The position numbers were made by a program, and so were the translations under genes. The notes under the pieces were generated by a model, which was not told where the DNA came from, did no database searches, and saw only the letters and a program-made list of their open reading frames with translations. Positions 1-7,261 of a DNA stretch of 17,704 bases are shown in pieces. Every line of letters starts with the position of its first letter. Position 1 is the first letter of the stretch. Origin of the DNA: an uncultured Saprospirales bacterium (GTDB taxonomy: Bacteria > Bacteroidota > Bacteroidia > Chitinophagales > Saprospiraceae); NCBI GenBank assembly GCA_937926355.1, contig CALAZP010000011.1, forward strand, positions 1 to 17,704, given 5' to 3'.

Positions 1-1196
1 TTAAAGGAAGTGAATTGAATGATGACCCATTACAACCTATATCTAGATTTGCTGTAGATAAAATAAAAAAAGAAGGAGATGATACTCCTATAGAATGGGT
101 TCATAGATCTGAAAGATATGTCGAGAAGTTAGCTACGCCCGATGTGAGTGTAGCCGATTTAGTGGGAGATGTTGACCCAATTAAGGCTGCTAACCTTAAG
201 TTACCCTATTCTGATGAAAGAGTGATTCATTTCGGTTTAATTCCGAGGGCGCATCGGGCAATTTTTGTGATTAATGAATTACCTGATCTACAAGCTAGAA
301 TACAAGTAGCTTTATTCAATATGCTGCAGGAGGGGGATATTCAAATTCGAGGATTCAAATTAAGACTGCCTTTGGATATTCAATTTGTTTTCACCGCCAA
401 TCCAGAAGACTATACCAATAGAGGCTCTATCATCACTCCTTTGAAAGACCGTATTGAAAGCCAGATTTTAACGCATTACCCTAAAACTGTCGAAATAAGT
501 AAAAAGATTACTCAACAAGAGGCTGAGTTGCTTACAGACCAACAATCAAAAGTTGAAGTACCCGAAATACTTAAAAATCTAATTGAAGAAATTGCATTCG
601 AAGCAAGAGTAAGTGAACTTATTGATGAAAAAAGTGGCGTGTCTGCTCGGATGAGTATTTCTGCTTATGAAATGCTTGTGGCAACTGCAGAAAGAAGGTG
701 TTTAATTAATTCAGAGGCCAATACGGTTGCTAGGTTCACTGATCTTTGGGGAATTATCCCAGCTATCACAGGTAAAGTCGAATTGGTATACGAGGGAGAA
801 CAGGAAGGACCATATATGGTTGCCTTAGCTTTAATCAATGGGGCTATCCAAAGGATGTTTTTGGATTATTTTCCCGATCCGGAAAAGCTAAAAAAGGGTC
901 AGGAAAAGGATCCATACGGAACCATTAGATCATTTTTTGCCGGAGGCAATACTATTGAAATTTTTAATGATGATTCTAATGAGAAATATGAAAAAGCACT
1001 TTTGAAAGTTGCAGGTCTAAAAAAGGTGGTCGAGCAGTTTATCCAAAAGGATAATCAATTACTTACCTTTATGGAGCTTATGTTAAATGGTTTATCCACT
1101 TTCAATGTGATTAATAAGGATATGTTGGAAAGCGGAATTACATATAGGGATTTATTAGCAAATATGTTAGATGATTCTGACCTTCTGGATGATTAA
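1..1196 (+). CDS. MoxR/magnesium-chelatase-type AAA+ ATPase, 5' truncated by window edge
   Basis: This is the C-terminal part of an AAA+ ATPase of the MoxR / magnesium chelatase subunit I type, often annotated as sigma-54-interacting or Mg-chelatase. The frame stays open to the left edge; its first complete codon is at base 3 and it reads KGSELNDDP, which is internal sequence in this family, so the TTG at 15 is not the start. The Walker A region lies outside the window. Visible parts, numbered from that TTG, are a Walker B-like strand around residues 82-89 (IFVINELPDL), a sensor-1 stretch near 125-132 (FVFTANPED), and an arginine-finger segment near 140-147 (ITPLKDRI). A helical lid and C-terminal domain follow to residue 393. 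Walker B carries Asn where most AAA+ proteins have Asp. MoxR-type ATPases usually remodel partner proteins together with VWA-domain proteins; none is visible here. The stop shares TTAA with the convergent cytochrome gene. The family is clear; the substrate is unknown. Confidence 0.88.
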   Translation, partial: KGSELNDDPLQPISRFAVDKIKKEGDDTPIEWVHRSERYVEKLATPDVSVADLVGDVDPIKAANLKLPYSDERVIHFGLIPRAHRAIFVINELPDLQARIQVALFNMLQEGDIQIRGFKLRLPLDIQFVFTANPEDYTNRGSIITPLKDRIESQILTHYPKTVEISKKITQQEAELLTDQQSKVEVPEILKNLIEEIAFEARVSELIDEKSGVSARMSISAYEMLVATAERRCLINSEANTVARFTDLWGIIPAITGKVELVYEGEQEGPYMVALALINGAIQRMFLDYFPDPEKLKKGQEKDPYGTIRSFFAGGNTIEIFNDDSNEKYEKALLKVAGLKKVVEQFIQKDNQLLTFMELMLNGLSTFNVINKDMLESGITYRDLLANMLDDSDLLDD

Positions 1197-1612
1197 CGTT
1201 TAGACTTTTCACAATTCTCCAATTCTTTTTGAATGGTTTGAATTTTTTTAAAGGGTACATTGGGATTCCATTCATGGTTCATGAAGTTTATTATGTTGGC
1301 AATCTCAAAATCCGATAACTCCTTGAAGCCAGGCATTTCAGCGTTGTAAATCACGCCATTAACTGATATTTCTCCTTCCATACCGTATCTTATTATGCAT
1401 GCTATTTGATTTTCTTCGTTTGAAATATAATCAGAATGGACTACAGGGGGAATTAAATTAGCTAATCCTTTTCCATCTGCCATATGGCAATTGGCACAGA
1501 AGTTATTATAGAGTATTTCACCTTGAGCAAAAGTGTTGGTATTACAACTTTCTATTTGAATAATTACTGCTGTAGTTAAAAAAGCACCTATTAAGAAATT
1601 AATGTGCGACAT
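1193..1612 (-). CDS. Small monoheme c-type cytochrome, exported, possible lipoprotein
   Basis: A 139-residue class I cytochrome c. The heme-binding CXXCH motif is C39-A-N-C-H43, and the likely axial Met is M93 in NAEMPGF, followed by the usual LSDFEIANIINFM helix. The N-terminus (residues 5-20) is hydrophobic and ends in IESC at 20-23. This could be a poor lipobox with C23 lipidated, or an uncleaved anchor, so the mature protein should face the periplasm. I chose the ATG at 1612 because AAGGA lies 7 bases upstream; an in-frame TTG at 1633 would add seven charged residues before the signal sequence. Small cytochromes like this carry electrons in respiratory chains, but no oxidase, SCO or other redox gene is adjacent, so the partner is unknown. 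The gene is divergent from the cryptochrome (60 bases between starts) and convergent with the ATPase. Confidence 0.85.
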   Translation of the reverse strand: MSHINFLIGAFLTTAVIIQIESCNTNTFAQGEILYNNFCANCHMADGKGLANLIPPVVHSDYISNEENQIACIIRYGMEGEISVNGVIYNAEMPGFKELSDFEIANIINFMNHEWNPNVPFKKIQTIQKELENCEKSKR

Positions 1613-1660
1613 CCTTTTATCCTTATCAACCAATATATATTTCCTTTGTTTTACCTAAAA

Positions 1661-1666
1661 TAAAGG
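1661..1666 (+). promoter_or_regulatory. Ribosome binding site of the cryptochrome gene
   Basis: AAAGGA lies five bases before the ATG at 1673. It is one of the clearer Shine-Dalgarno sequences in a window where most genes have only AT-rich leaders, and it supports the chosen start. Confidence 0.5.
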
Positions 1667-1672
1667 ATTACA

Positions 1673-3073
1673 ATGGAACAACGGCCGATTATAGTATGGT
1701 TTAGGCAAGATTTAAGAGTACATGATAATGAGGCCTTAACCAAAGCCGTCTCTACAGGTCAACCTGTAATCCCAGTCTATGTTTTCGATGAGAGAGTCTT
1801 TATGGGCACTACCCGTTTTGGTTTTCGGAAAACAGGCCCATTTAGAGCTAAGTTTCTTCTTGAAAGTGTTCAAAATCTCCAATCCAATCTTAAAAAACTC
1901 GGCGCGGATTTAATCCTGCGAACTGGAAAGCCAGAAGATGAAATTTATAATGTAGTTAAAGAAACCCATGCTATATCAGTTTACTGCAACAGAGAACGTA
2001 CCGATGAGGAAGTTAAAGTTCAAGATAATCTTGAAAGAAACCTATGGACATTGGGGTTAGAAATCCAATATTTCAGAGGTAAGATGCTCTTTCATACTGG
2101 TGACTTACCTTTTCCAGTGAGTCAAACTCCTGATATTTTTACCCATTTTAGAAAAGAGGTTGAAAAGTATGTTCCTGTTAGACCCCCTCTTCCGGTACCA
2201 AATGGTATCCCCTATCTATCCATGGTAAAGGATGTTGGTTTTATCCCTACTTTAAAAGACCTTAATTTTGAAGAATCCATCAGTACCGAAGAATTTGATA
2301 TTTCATTGAAGGGAGGAGAGGATGAAGCACTAGCAAGGCTAAGGTATTATTTGTGGGATACCGATCTGATTAAACAATATAAAGAAACTAGGAATGGCCT
2401 TTTAGGATTGGATTATTCATCTAAATTATCGCCTTACTTAGCTTCAGGCTGTCTTTCTCCGAAATTGATATACCAAGAAGTAAAAGATTACGAAAGAAGC
2501 AAAGGGGGAAATAAATCAACTTATTGGCTCATCTTCGAATTGCTTTGGAGGGACTTTTTTAGATTTATTGCAAAGAAGTATGGTAATGAAATCTTCAAAA
2601 TATCCGGGACAGCAAAACAGGAAAAGGTAAGTAAAACTATAGATTGGGAAATTTTTAATAAATGGGCATCTGGTCAAACTGGAGTTCCATTTATAGATGC
2701 TAATATGAGAGAATTGAATAGAACTGGTTTTATGTCCAATAGAGGACGTCAAAATGTAGCCAGTTTTTTAGTCAAGGATCTTAAATTAAATTGGTTACTA
2801 GGCGCTGAATATTTTGAATCCTTACTAATAGATTACGATCCATGCAGCAATTATGGGAATTGGAATTATGTGGCTGGTGTCGGAAGTGATCCAAGAGAAA
2901 ATAGATATTTCAATATATTGACTCAAGCTAGGCGATATGATCCAGAAGGAAATTTCATCAGATATTGGCTTCCAGAACTGAAAGAATTAAGTGAATCTTC
3001 CATTTTTGCTCCAAAGAGGGGAGCAATAAATAGTTATCCGGCTCCTTTAGTTGATTTCAGTAAATGGAATTAA
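1673..3073 (+). CDS. cry: DASH-type cryptochrome / photolyase-family protein
   Basis: A 466-residue protein of the photolyase/cryptochrome family, DASH subfamily. An N-terminal alpha/beta photolyase domain begins IIVWFRQDLRVHDNEAL (residues 6-22) and contains the DASH-typical GPFRAKFLLESV. The C-terminal FAD-binding domain has TRNGLLGLDYSSKLSPYLASG, ELLWRDFFRF, TGVPFIDANMRELNRTGFMSNRGRQ, and the DASH signature from SNYGNWNYVAGVGSDPREN to RRYDPEGNFIRYWLPEL. The two inner tryptophans of the electron-transfer chain are present as W374 and W397, with the same 23-residue spacing as E. coli photolyase W359 and W382. The outer tryptophan is less certain because the segment before NKW is shorter. DASH proteins bind FAD, often with a folate antenna, and repair cyclobutane pyrimidine dimers mainly in single-stranded DNA; some act as light sensors. 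The length is normal. The gene is divergent from the cytochrome and ends in a TTAA shared with purK. Confidence 0.93.
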   Translation: MEQRPIIVWFRQDLRVHDNEALTKAVSTGQPVIPVYVFDERVFMGTTRFGFRKTGPFRAKFLLESVQNLQSNLKKLGADLILRTGKPEDEIYNVVKETHAISVYCNRERTDEEVKVQDNLERNLWTLGLEIQYFRGKMLFHTGDLPFPVSQTPDIFTHFRKEVEKYVPVRPPLPVPNGIPYLSMVKDVGFIPTLKDLNFEESISTEEFDISLKGGEDEALARLRYYLWDTDLIKQYKETRNGLLGLDYSSKLSPYLASGCLSPKLIYQEVKDYERSKGGNKSTYWLIFELLWRDFFRFIAKKYGNEIFKISGTAKQEKVSKTIDWEIFNKWASGQTGVPFIDANMRELNRTGFMSNRGRQNVASFLVKDLKLNWLLGAEYFESLLIDYDPCSNYGNWNYVAGVGSDPRENRYFNILTQARRYDPEGNFIRYWLPELKELSESSIFAPKRGAINSYPAPLVDFSKWN

Positions 3074-4218
3074 GCAATAACTTTCAATAAAGTTTTAACC
3101 TTTTGTGCTTGGTCTCTTGCCTGCTGTAAGGTAGGTGCTGTAATAGTTACATGTCCCATTTTTCTGAAAGGTTGTGTCGATGTTTTTCCATAAATATGAA
3201 CATGAACTCCTTCCAAGGCTAAAACTTTATCAATTCCGTCAAAGATGGGTGTGCCATAGTAACCCTCCTTTCCCAAAAGATTCAACATAATTGAAGGACT
3301 CAAAGTTTCAGTATTTCCAAGCGGAAGATTTAAAATAGATCTTAAATGTTGTTCAAATTGAGAAGTTGTGCAGCTTTCAATGGTATGGTGACCACTATTG
3401 TGAGGTCTTGGTGCAATTTCATTAATAAGCAACTTGTCCTCATCGGTTAAAAAGAATTCTACAGCTAAAAGCCCCACAATATTACTTTTTTTCATCAAGG
3501 CCTCTACAATTGAGGTAGCTTGCTGACTTTGGTTTGTTGTCATATTTGCAGGACATGAAAGAAACTCTACTAAATTAGCTTGCGGGTTAAATTCCATTTC
3601 TACTGGAGGAAAAGCTTTAAAATCGCCATTTTTATTTCTTGCCCCGATAATGGCAATTTCTTTTTTTATTGGAACCAAATGCTCAATTACGGATGGGGCG
3701 TCAAACAATTTTTTTATACCAGAGGATGATTGAACAATTAATACTCCTTTTCCATCATAGCCCCCTTTTCTTAATTTTTGTACAAATGGGAAATTCAAAG
3801 TTCCAGCATTAAGTTTTCCAAGTAATTCATTTTTATTAGTGATTAATTGAAATGGACTTGTAGGAAAATTATGAAGAGCATAGAATTCTTTTTGTAACCC
3901 CTTGTCTTGGATCATTTCAAGAACCTCAGGTTGGGGATAAACCTCTATCCCTCTTTTTTCTAACTCATATAATGCATCAATGTGGATATGCTCAATTTCT
4001 ATACTAACTACATCATTGCTTAAACCAAAATTTAAGATATCATTCTTATCATCTAAAGAACCTTGAATTAAATTCGGCACATATCCTTTAACAGGAGGAT
4101 GTGGAGCAGGGTCCATAAATGAAATTGGTAAATGCCATGGACTTGCCGCTATACCTAACATTTTACCTAACTGTCCTCCCCCAAGAATGCCAACTTTTGT
4201 GTTAAGTTTTCTGTTCAT
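3070..4218 (-). CDS. purK: N5-carboxyaminoimidazole ribonucleotide synthase (PurK)
   Basis: PurK is an ATP-grasp enzyme that makes N5-carboxy-AIR from AIR, bicarbonate and ATP in de novo purine synthesis; PurE then rearranges the product. The N-terminal Rossmann-like motif GILGGGQLGKML is at residues 10-21, the DVVSIEIEHI segment near 69-78, the ATP-grasp RKGGYDGKGV near 150-159, and the metal/phosphate site EIAPRPHNSGHHTIES at about 267-282. The C-terminal domain carries YGK and RKMGHVT. The length (382 residues) is normal. The ATG at 4218 is preferred over the TTG one codon upstream; neither has a good Shine-Dalgarno. No purE is adjacent, although the two are often neighbours in bacteria. 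The start lies only 26 bases from that of the divergent dihydroorotase gene, which pairs purine and pyrimidine steps across one tiny shared control region. Confidence 0.95.
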   Translation of the reverse strand: MNRKLNTKVGILGGGQLGKMLGIAASPWHLPISFMDPAPHPPVKGYVPNLIQGSLDDKNDILNFGLSNDVVSIEIEHIHIDALYELEKRGIEVYPQPEVLEMIQDKGLQKEFYALHNFPTSPFQLITNKNELLGKLNAGTLNFPFVQKLRKGGYDGKGVLIVQSSSGIKKLFDAPSVIEHLVPIKKEIAIIGARNKNGDFKAFPPVEMEFNPQANLVEFLSCPANMTTNQSQQATSIVEALMKKSNIVGLLAVEFFLTDEDKLLINEIAPRPHNSGHHTIESCTTSQFEQHLRSILNLPLGNTETLSPSIMLNLLGKEGYYGTPIFDGIDKVLALEGVHVHIYGKTSTQPFRKMGHVTITAPTLQQARDQAQKVKTLLKVIA

Positions 4219-4244
4219 CAATAAATTGCTAATGAAGTCTGTTT

Positions 4245-5588
4245 ATGAAAAAGACCCTTATTAAAAATGCTAAATTAATAAACGAAGGTGTTATAGCTGA
4301 AAGAGATTTATTAATTGTAGGAAACCGCATTGAAAAAATAGATTCTTCTATTTCTGATAGCCATGCTAATGTATTAGAAATTGATGGACAATATCTCATT
4401 CCCGGAATTATTGATGATCAAGTTCATTTTAGAGAACCTGGATTAACCCATAAAGCGACCATATACTCTGAATCCAAAGCGGCAGTAGCTGGCGGGATCA
4501 CTTCTTTTATGGAAATGCCTAATACCAAACCACCTGCTTTTACTATAGATAGACTTGAAGAAAAATACCGTATTGCCCAGGATAGTTCCCTAGCGAATTT
4601 TTCATTTTTCATGGGTACCTCAAATGATAATTTGGAGGAAATAAAAAAAATTAATCCAGAGAAAATTTGTGGGGTAAAAATATTTATGGGCTCCAGTACG
4701 GGAAACTTATTGGTAGATGATGAAAAGGTTTTAGAAAAAATATTTAGTGAAATTCCTTTTTTGATAGCTACTCATTGTGAAGATGAGCAAACTATTCTCA
4801 AAAATTTAGAACTTGCTAAAGCGGAATTTGGAGACAAAATTCCATTTGATCAACACCCAGTAATTAGAAACGAGGAAGCTTGTTATTTATCCTCATCATA
4901 TGCGGTTAGTCTAGCTAAAAAGCACCATACAAGGTTACATATTTTACATATCTCTACTGGAAAGGAATTAGAGCTTTTTTCCAATGAAATTCCATTGGAG
5001 AAGAAAAGAATAACTTCTGAAGTATGTGTTCACCATTTGTATTTCAATGAATCAGACTATCCTCAATTAGGGAGTCTGATTAAATGTAATCCCGCAATCA
5101 AATCTAAAGATGATCAAGATGCTCTTTTGAAGGGATTATTAGATGATAGATTAGATATTATAGCTACTGATCATGCGCCTCATACCTGGGAGGAAAAGCA
5201 AAACTTATATCTCGAAGCTCCAAGTGGTTTGCCTTTAGTTCAACATCCTTTAAATTTAATGCTATCGTTTTATCATCGCCAAAAAATATCTTTAGAAAAA
5301 ATTGTGGAAAAAATGTGTCATGCTCCGGCTATCTGTTTTAAAATTAAGGATAGAGGTTTTCTAAGAGAGGGGTATTATGCAGATTTAGCTGTAATTAATT
5401 TGGATAAAGAATGGGTGGTAGAAAATAAAAATTTGCATTACAAGTGCGGATGGTCCCCTTTAGTTGGTAGGACCTTTAAGGGAAATGTGACACATACTTT
5501 TGTAAATGGTCATTTAGTTTTTCAGAATGGAATTTTCGATGAGCGTTTAAAAGGTCAAAGAATCCTTTTTAATCCTTCCAATTCATGA
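4245..5588 (+). CDS. pyrC: Dihydroorotase (Bacteroidota-type)
   Basis: Dihydroorotase interconverts N-carbamoyl-aspartate and dihydroorotate, the third step of de novo UMP synthesis, in the cytoplasm. This 447-residue amidohydrolase has a beta-barrel entry DDQVHFREPGLTHKATI (residues 57-73), the AVAGGITSFMEMPNT block (80-94), the probable carbamylated lysine K145 in GVKIFMGSSTGN, metal ligands H177 (ATHCED) and H235 (HILHIST), and the catalytic Asp D309 in IATDHAPH. The first metal motif reads Q59-V-H61 where the common form is HxH. I recall Bacteroidota homologues with the same Gln, so this is probably family-wide rather than inactivating. The C-terminus (GWSPLVGRTFKGNVTHTFVNGHLVF) is typical of dihydroorotases and related amidohydrolases. 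The last 20 bases overlap the convergent maf gene. The assignment is firm; metal content is the open point. Confidence 0.94.
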   Translation: MKKTLIKNAKLINEGVIAERDLLIVGNRIEKIDSSISDSHANVLEIDGQYLIPGIIDDQVHFREPGLTHKATIYSESKAAVAGGITSFMEMPNTKPPAFTIDRLEEKYRIAQDSSLANFSFFMGTSNDNLEEIKKINPEKICGVKIFMGSSTGNLLVDDEKVLEKIFSEIPFLIATHCEDEQTILKNLELAKAEFGDKIPFDQHPVIRNEEACYLSSSYAVSLAKKHHTRLHILHISTGKELELFSNEIPLEKKRITSEVCVHHLYFNESDYPQLGSLIKCNPAIKSKDDQDALLKGLLDDRLDIIATDHAPHTWEEKQNLYLEAPSGLPLVQHPLNLMLSFYHRQKISLEKIVEKMCHAPAICFKIKDRGFLREGYYADLAVINLDKEWVVENKNLHYKCGWSPLVGRTFKGNVTHTFVNGHLVFQNGIFDERLKGQRILFNPSNS

Positions 5589-6141
5589 TATTTTGGTACA
5601 CTTCGTAAATAGGAAGCCCCATAACATTTGAGTGGGTACCTTCAATCTTTGTAATCTTGCATAGACCTATCCATTCTTGAAGACCATAGCTTCCTGCTTT
5701 ATCGTAAGGTTGATAATGGTCAAGATAAAAATCAATTTCCGAATCTAAAATAGAACCAAAAGTAACTTTGGTGATTGCTTTAAAAATTTGCTTTTTTTGG
5801 TTTTTGATAAGGCAAACCCCTGTGATGACGGTATGCGTTTGGTTGCTCAATTGTTTTAAATAGGTTATGGCCATGGTTCTATTCACCGGTTTTCCTAATA
5901 GGCTTCCATTCCAAATAACAGTGCTGTCTGCTGTAAGTAAAAAAGTGTCTTTGGGTAGAAGGTGTTGATTTCCCATTGCCTTTTTATGTGCTAAAAATGT
6001 GGCAACTTCCTCCACTGGTAAGGTATTGGGGAAATTTTCTTCAACATGATTACTAACCACCTCAACGTCAAATCCTGCTTCTTCTAAAAGATTTTTTCTT
6101 CTCGGAGAACCGGAAGCTAAAACGATTTTAATTTTTTTCAT
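5569..6141 (-). CDS. maf: Maf family nucleoside triphosphate pyrophosphatase
   Basis: A 190-residue Maf/YhdE-type protein. This family hydrolyses the phosphoanhydride of nucleoside triphosphates (typically dTTP, UTP or modified nucleotides) to keep non-canonical bases out of nucleic acid. Visible motifs are the N-terminal LASGSPRRKNLL (residues 8-19), the catalytic acidic loop TADSTVIWNGSLLGKP (70-85, D72 as likely base), TVITGVCLI, and YDKAGSYGLQEWIG near the C-terminus. Common Maf proteins read ADTVV at the acidic loop, and the ADSTV variant keeps the aspartate. The YGLQEW motif fits the dTTP/UTP group better than the YceF group. It is the last gene of a minus-strand cluster, two bases after the kdsC-like gene, and its 3' end overlaps dihydroorotase by 20 bases. 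Confidence 0.93.
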   Translation of the reverse strand: MKKIKIVLASGSPRRKNLLEEAGFDVEVVSNHVEENFPNTLPVEEVATFLAHKKAMGNQHLLPKDTFLLTADSTVIWNGSLLGKPVNRTMAITYLKQLSNQTHTVITGVCLIKNQKKQIFKAITKVTFGSILDSEIDFYLDHYQPYDKAGSYGLQEWIGLCKITKIEGTHSNVMGLPIYEVYQNIMNWKD

Positions 6142-6143
6142 TT

Positions 6144-6641
6144 TTAATGATTATTAAGGACCCAATCATTTTTTTCACGAAGTGTCTTCTCAATAATCTC
6201 TCTTACGCAACCTTGACCGCCGGATAATTTAGTAATATAACCAGCGACTGCTTTAGCTTCAGGTATAGCATCGGAAGGAGTTACAGATATTCCAACCAAA
6301 TCAAAAACAGGAATGTCTATCAAATCATCCCCCATATAAAGGATTTCTTCTTTCTTCAAACCGTATTTAGATTGGAAAGCTTCGAAGCAAGGTTTTTTAT
6401 TTCGAACTGAGGTAAAGATATCATTGATTCCTAAATTTGAAAATCTGGTAAGGACGCCTTCTGAGGCCCCACCTGTAATAATAGCCACTTTGTAATTGTG
6501 AGATAAGGCAATTTTCAAAGCTAAACCATCTCTCACATGCATACTCCTTAGCAGTTCACCTCGTTCAGTAATAAGAATTTGATTGTCGGTAAAAACGCCA
6601 TCTACGTCAAACACAAAAGTGGTAATCTTTTTGAAATCCAT
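6144..6641 (-). CDS. kdsC: KdsC-like HAD phosphatase (3-deoxy-manno-octulosonate 8-phosphate phosphatase)
   Basis: A 165-residue HAD-superfamily C0-type phosphatase. Motif I is FDVDGVFTD (residues 11-19, D12 nucleophile and D14 acid/base), motif II is IITGG (T56), motif III contains K83, and motif IV is MGDDLIDIP (D105, D106). MHVRDGLALK and the C-terminal GGQGCVREIIEKTL are characteristic of the KdsC group, where the C-terminal tail completes the active site of a neighbouring subunit. The expected reaction is dephosphorylation of KDO-8-phosphate, giving KDO for lipopolysaccharide inner core. Related sugar-acid phosphatases share this fold, so the substrate is inferred. It sits between maf and a methyltransferase-like gene on the minus strand with gaps of 2 and 7 bases, which suggests co-transcription. 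Confidence 0.88.
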   Translation of the reverse strand: MDFKKITTFVFDVDGVFTDNQILITERGELLRSMHVRDGLALKIALSHNYKVAIITGGASEGVLTRFSNLGINDIFTSVRNKKPCFEAFQSKYGLKKEEILYMGDDLIDIPVFDLVGISVTPSDAIPEAKAVAGYITKLSGGQGCVREIIEKTLREKNDWVLNNH

Positions 6642-6648
6642 AATTATT

Positions 6649-7236
6649 TTAGTTAAAAAAGCCCATTCTCCAAGGTTTGGTATATCGTGAAACTACAAAA
6701 TAGTTTCTTTTACCTTTATATCTAGGTTTGTGAAACAATATTAGAATATCCTTGGTGAAAAGGAGTAAATTATATTTGGAATCAATTTCATCAGTAGAAA
6801 TTTGATTTGATTGATTAGGATTTATTATAATAACCATTTGCAATTCTTCTTGGATGGATATAGATAGTCGGTTGAGCATTGAAATTAATGATGTTGATTG
6901 AATTTGTCCATCTATAAGAAAGCAGGAATGAGGAAAAAAATTATTCATTGATCCGTTTACCTCAATAAGAGATAGGTTTTTTTTTACCGAGGCCAAATAT
7001 TGTAAAGACCATGCTTGAATTGGATGTATTAAATATATTTTTCCAGGGTTCCAGTATCTAATTATTTTAAATAGTTTTATTTTCGTTGTCTTGGAATAAC
7101 GATTACTTTTTAAGTTTTTGAAAAAATAGAAATTTTGTGAATTGTCCAAAAATGAATTGAGGAATTCAAATAAGAAAGGGGAATGGACATCATAAATGGT
7201 CTTCCCTTTGATCCAAAATTTTAAGTTTTCAATCAT
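6649..7236 (-). CDS. Methyltransferase-like protein with apparently lost SAM site; function unknown
   Basis: A 195-residue protein I cannot assign firmly. Its frame matches the outline of a small Bacteroidota class I methyltransferase-like family as I recall it: an N-terminal HSPFLFEFLNSFLD (residues 18-31), a central alpha/beta segment with KIYLIHPIQAWSLQYLASV (66-84) and LSLIEVNG (88-95), a later CFLIDGQIQ (105-113), and a terminal YFVVSRYTKPWRMGFF (179-194). Where a class I methyltransferase would have a glycine-rich motif I, no glycine loop is present, so SAM binding is doubtful. The frame is intact. I chose the ATG at 7236 because the longer in-frame start at 7311 would run through the signal-peptide codons of the divergent protease. 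It appears to head the cluster running into kdsC and maf. The relation to methyltransferases is inference. Confidence 0.6.
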   Translation of the reverse strand: MIENLKFWIKGKTIYDVHSPFLFEFLNSFLDNSQNFYFFKNLKSNRYSKTTKIKLFKIIRYWNPGKIYLIHPIQAWSLQYLASVKKNLSLIEVNGSMNNFFPHSCFLIDGQIQSTSLISMLNRLSISIQEELQMVIIINPNQSNQISTDEIDSKYNLLLFTKDILILFHKPRYKGKRNYFVVSRYTKPWRMGFFN

Positions 7237-7261
7237 TTTAGTCACGAACAAATCATTTATT

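Noticed and set aside
1613..1633. TTG start for the cytochrome gene
   Set aside because: The internal ATG at 1612 has a well-placed AAGGA and puts the hydrophobic export signal at the N-terminus.
2516..2752. Minus-strand open frame inside the cryptochrome gene
   Set aside because: It lies wholly inside a well-conserved coding region and its product has no recognisable motif or plausible start context.
7196..7261. Upstream in-frame start of the S8 protease
   Set aside because: It would add 22 residues before a good signal peptide and overlap the start of the divergent gene; ATG 7262 is better.
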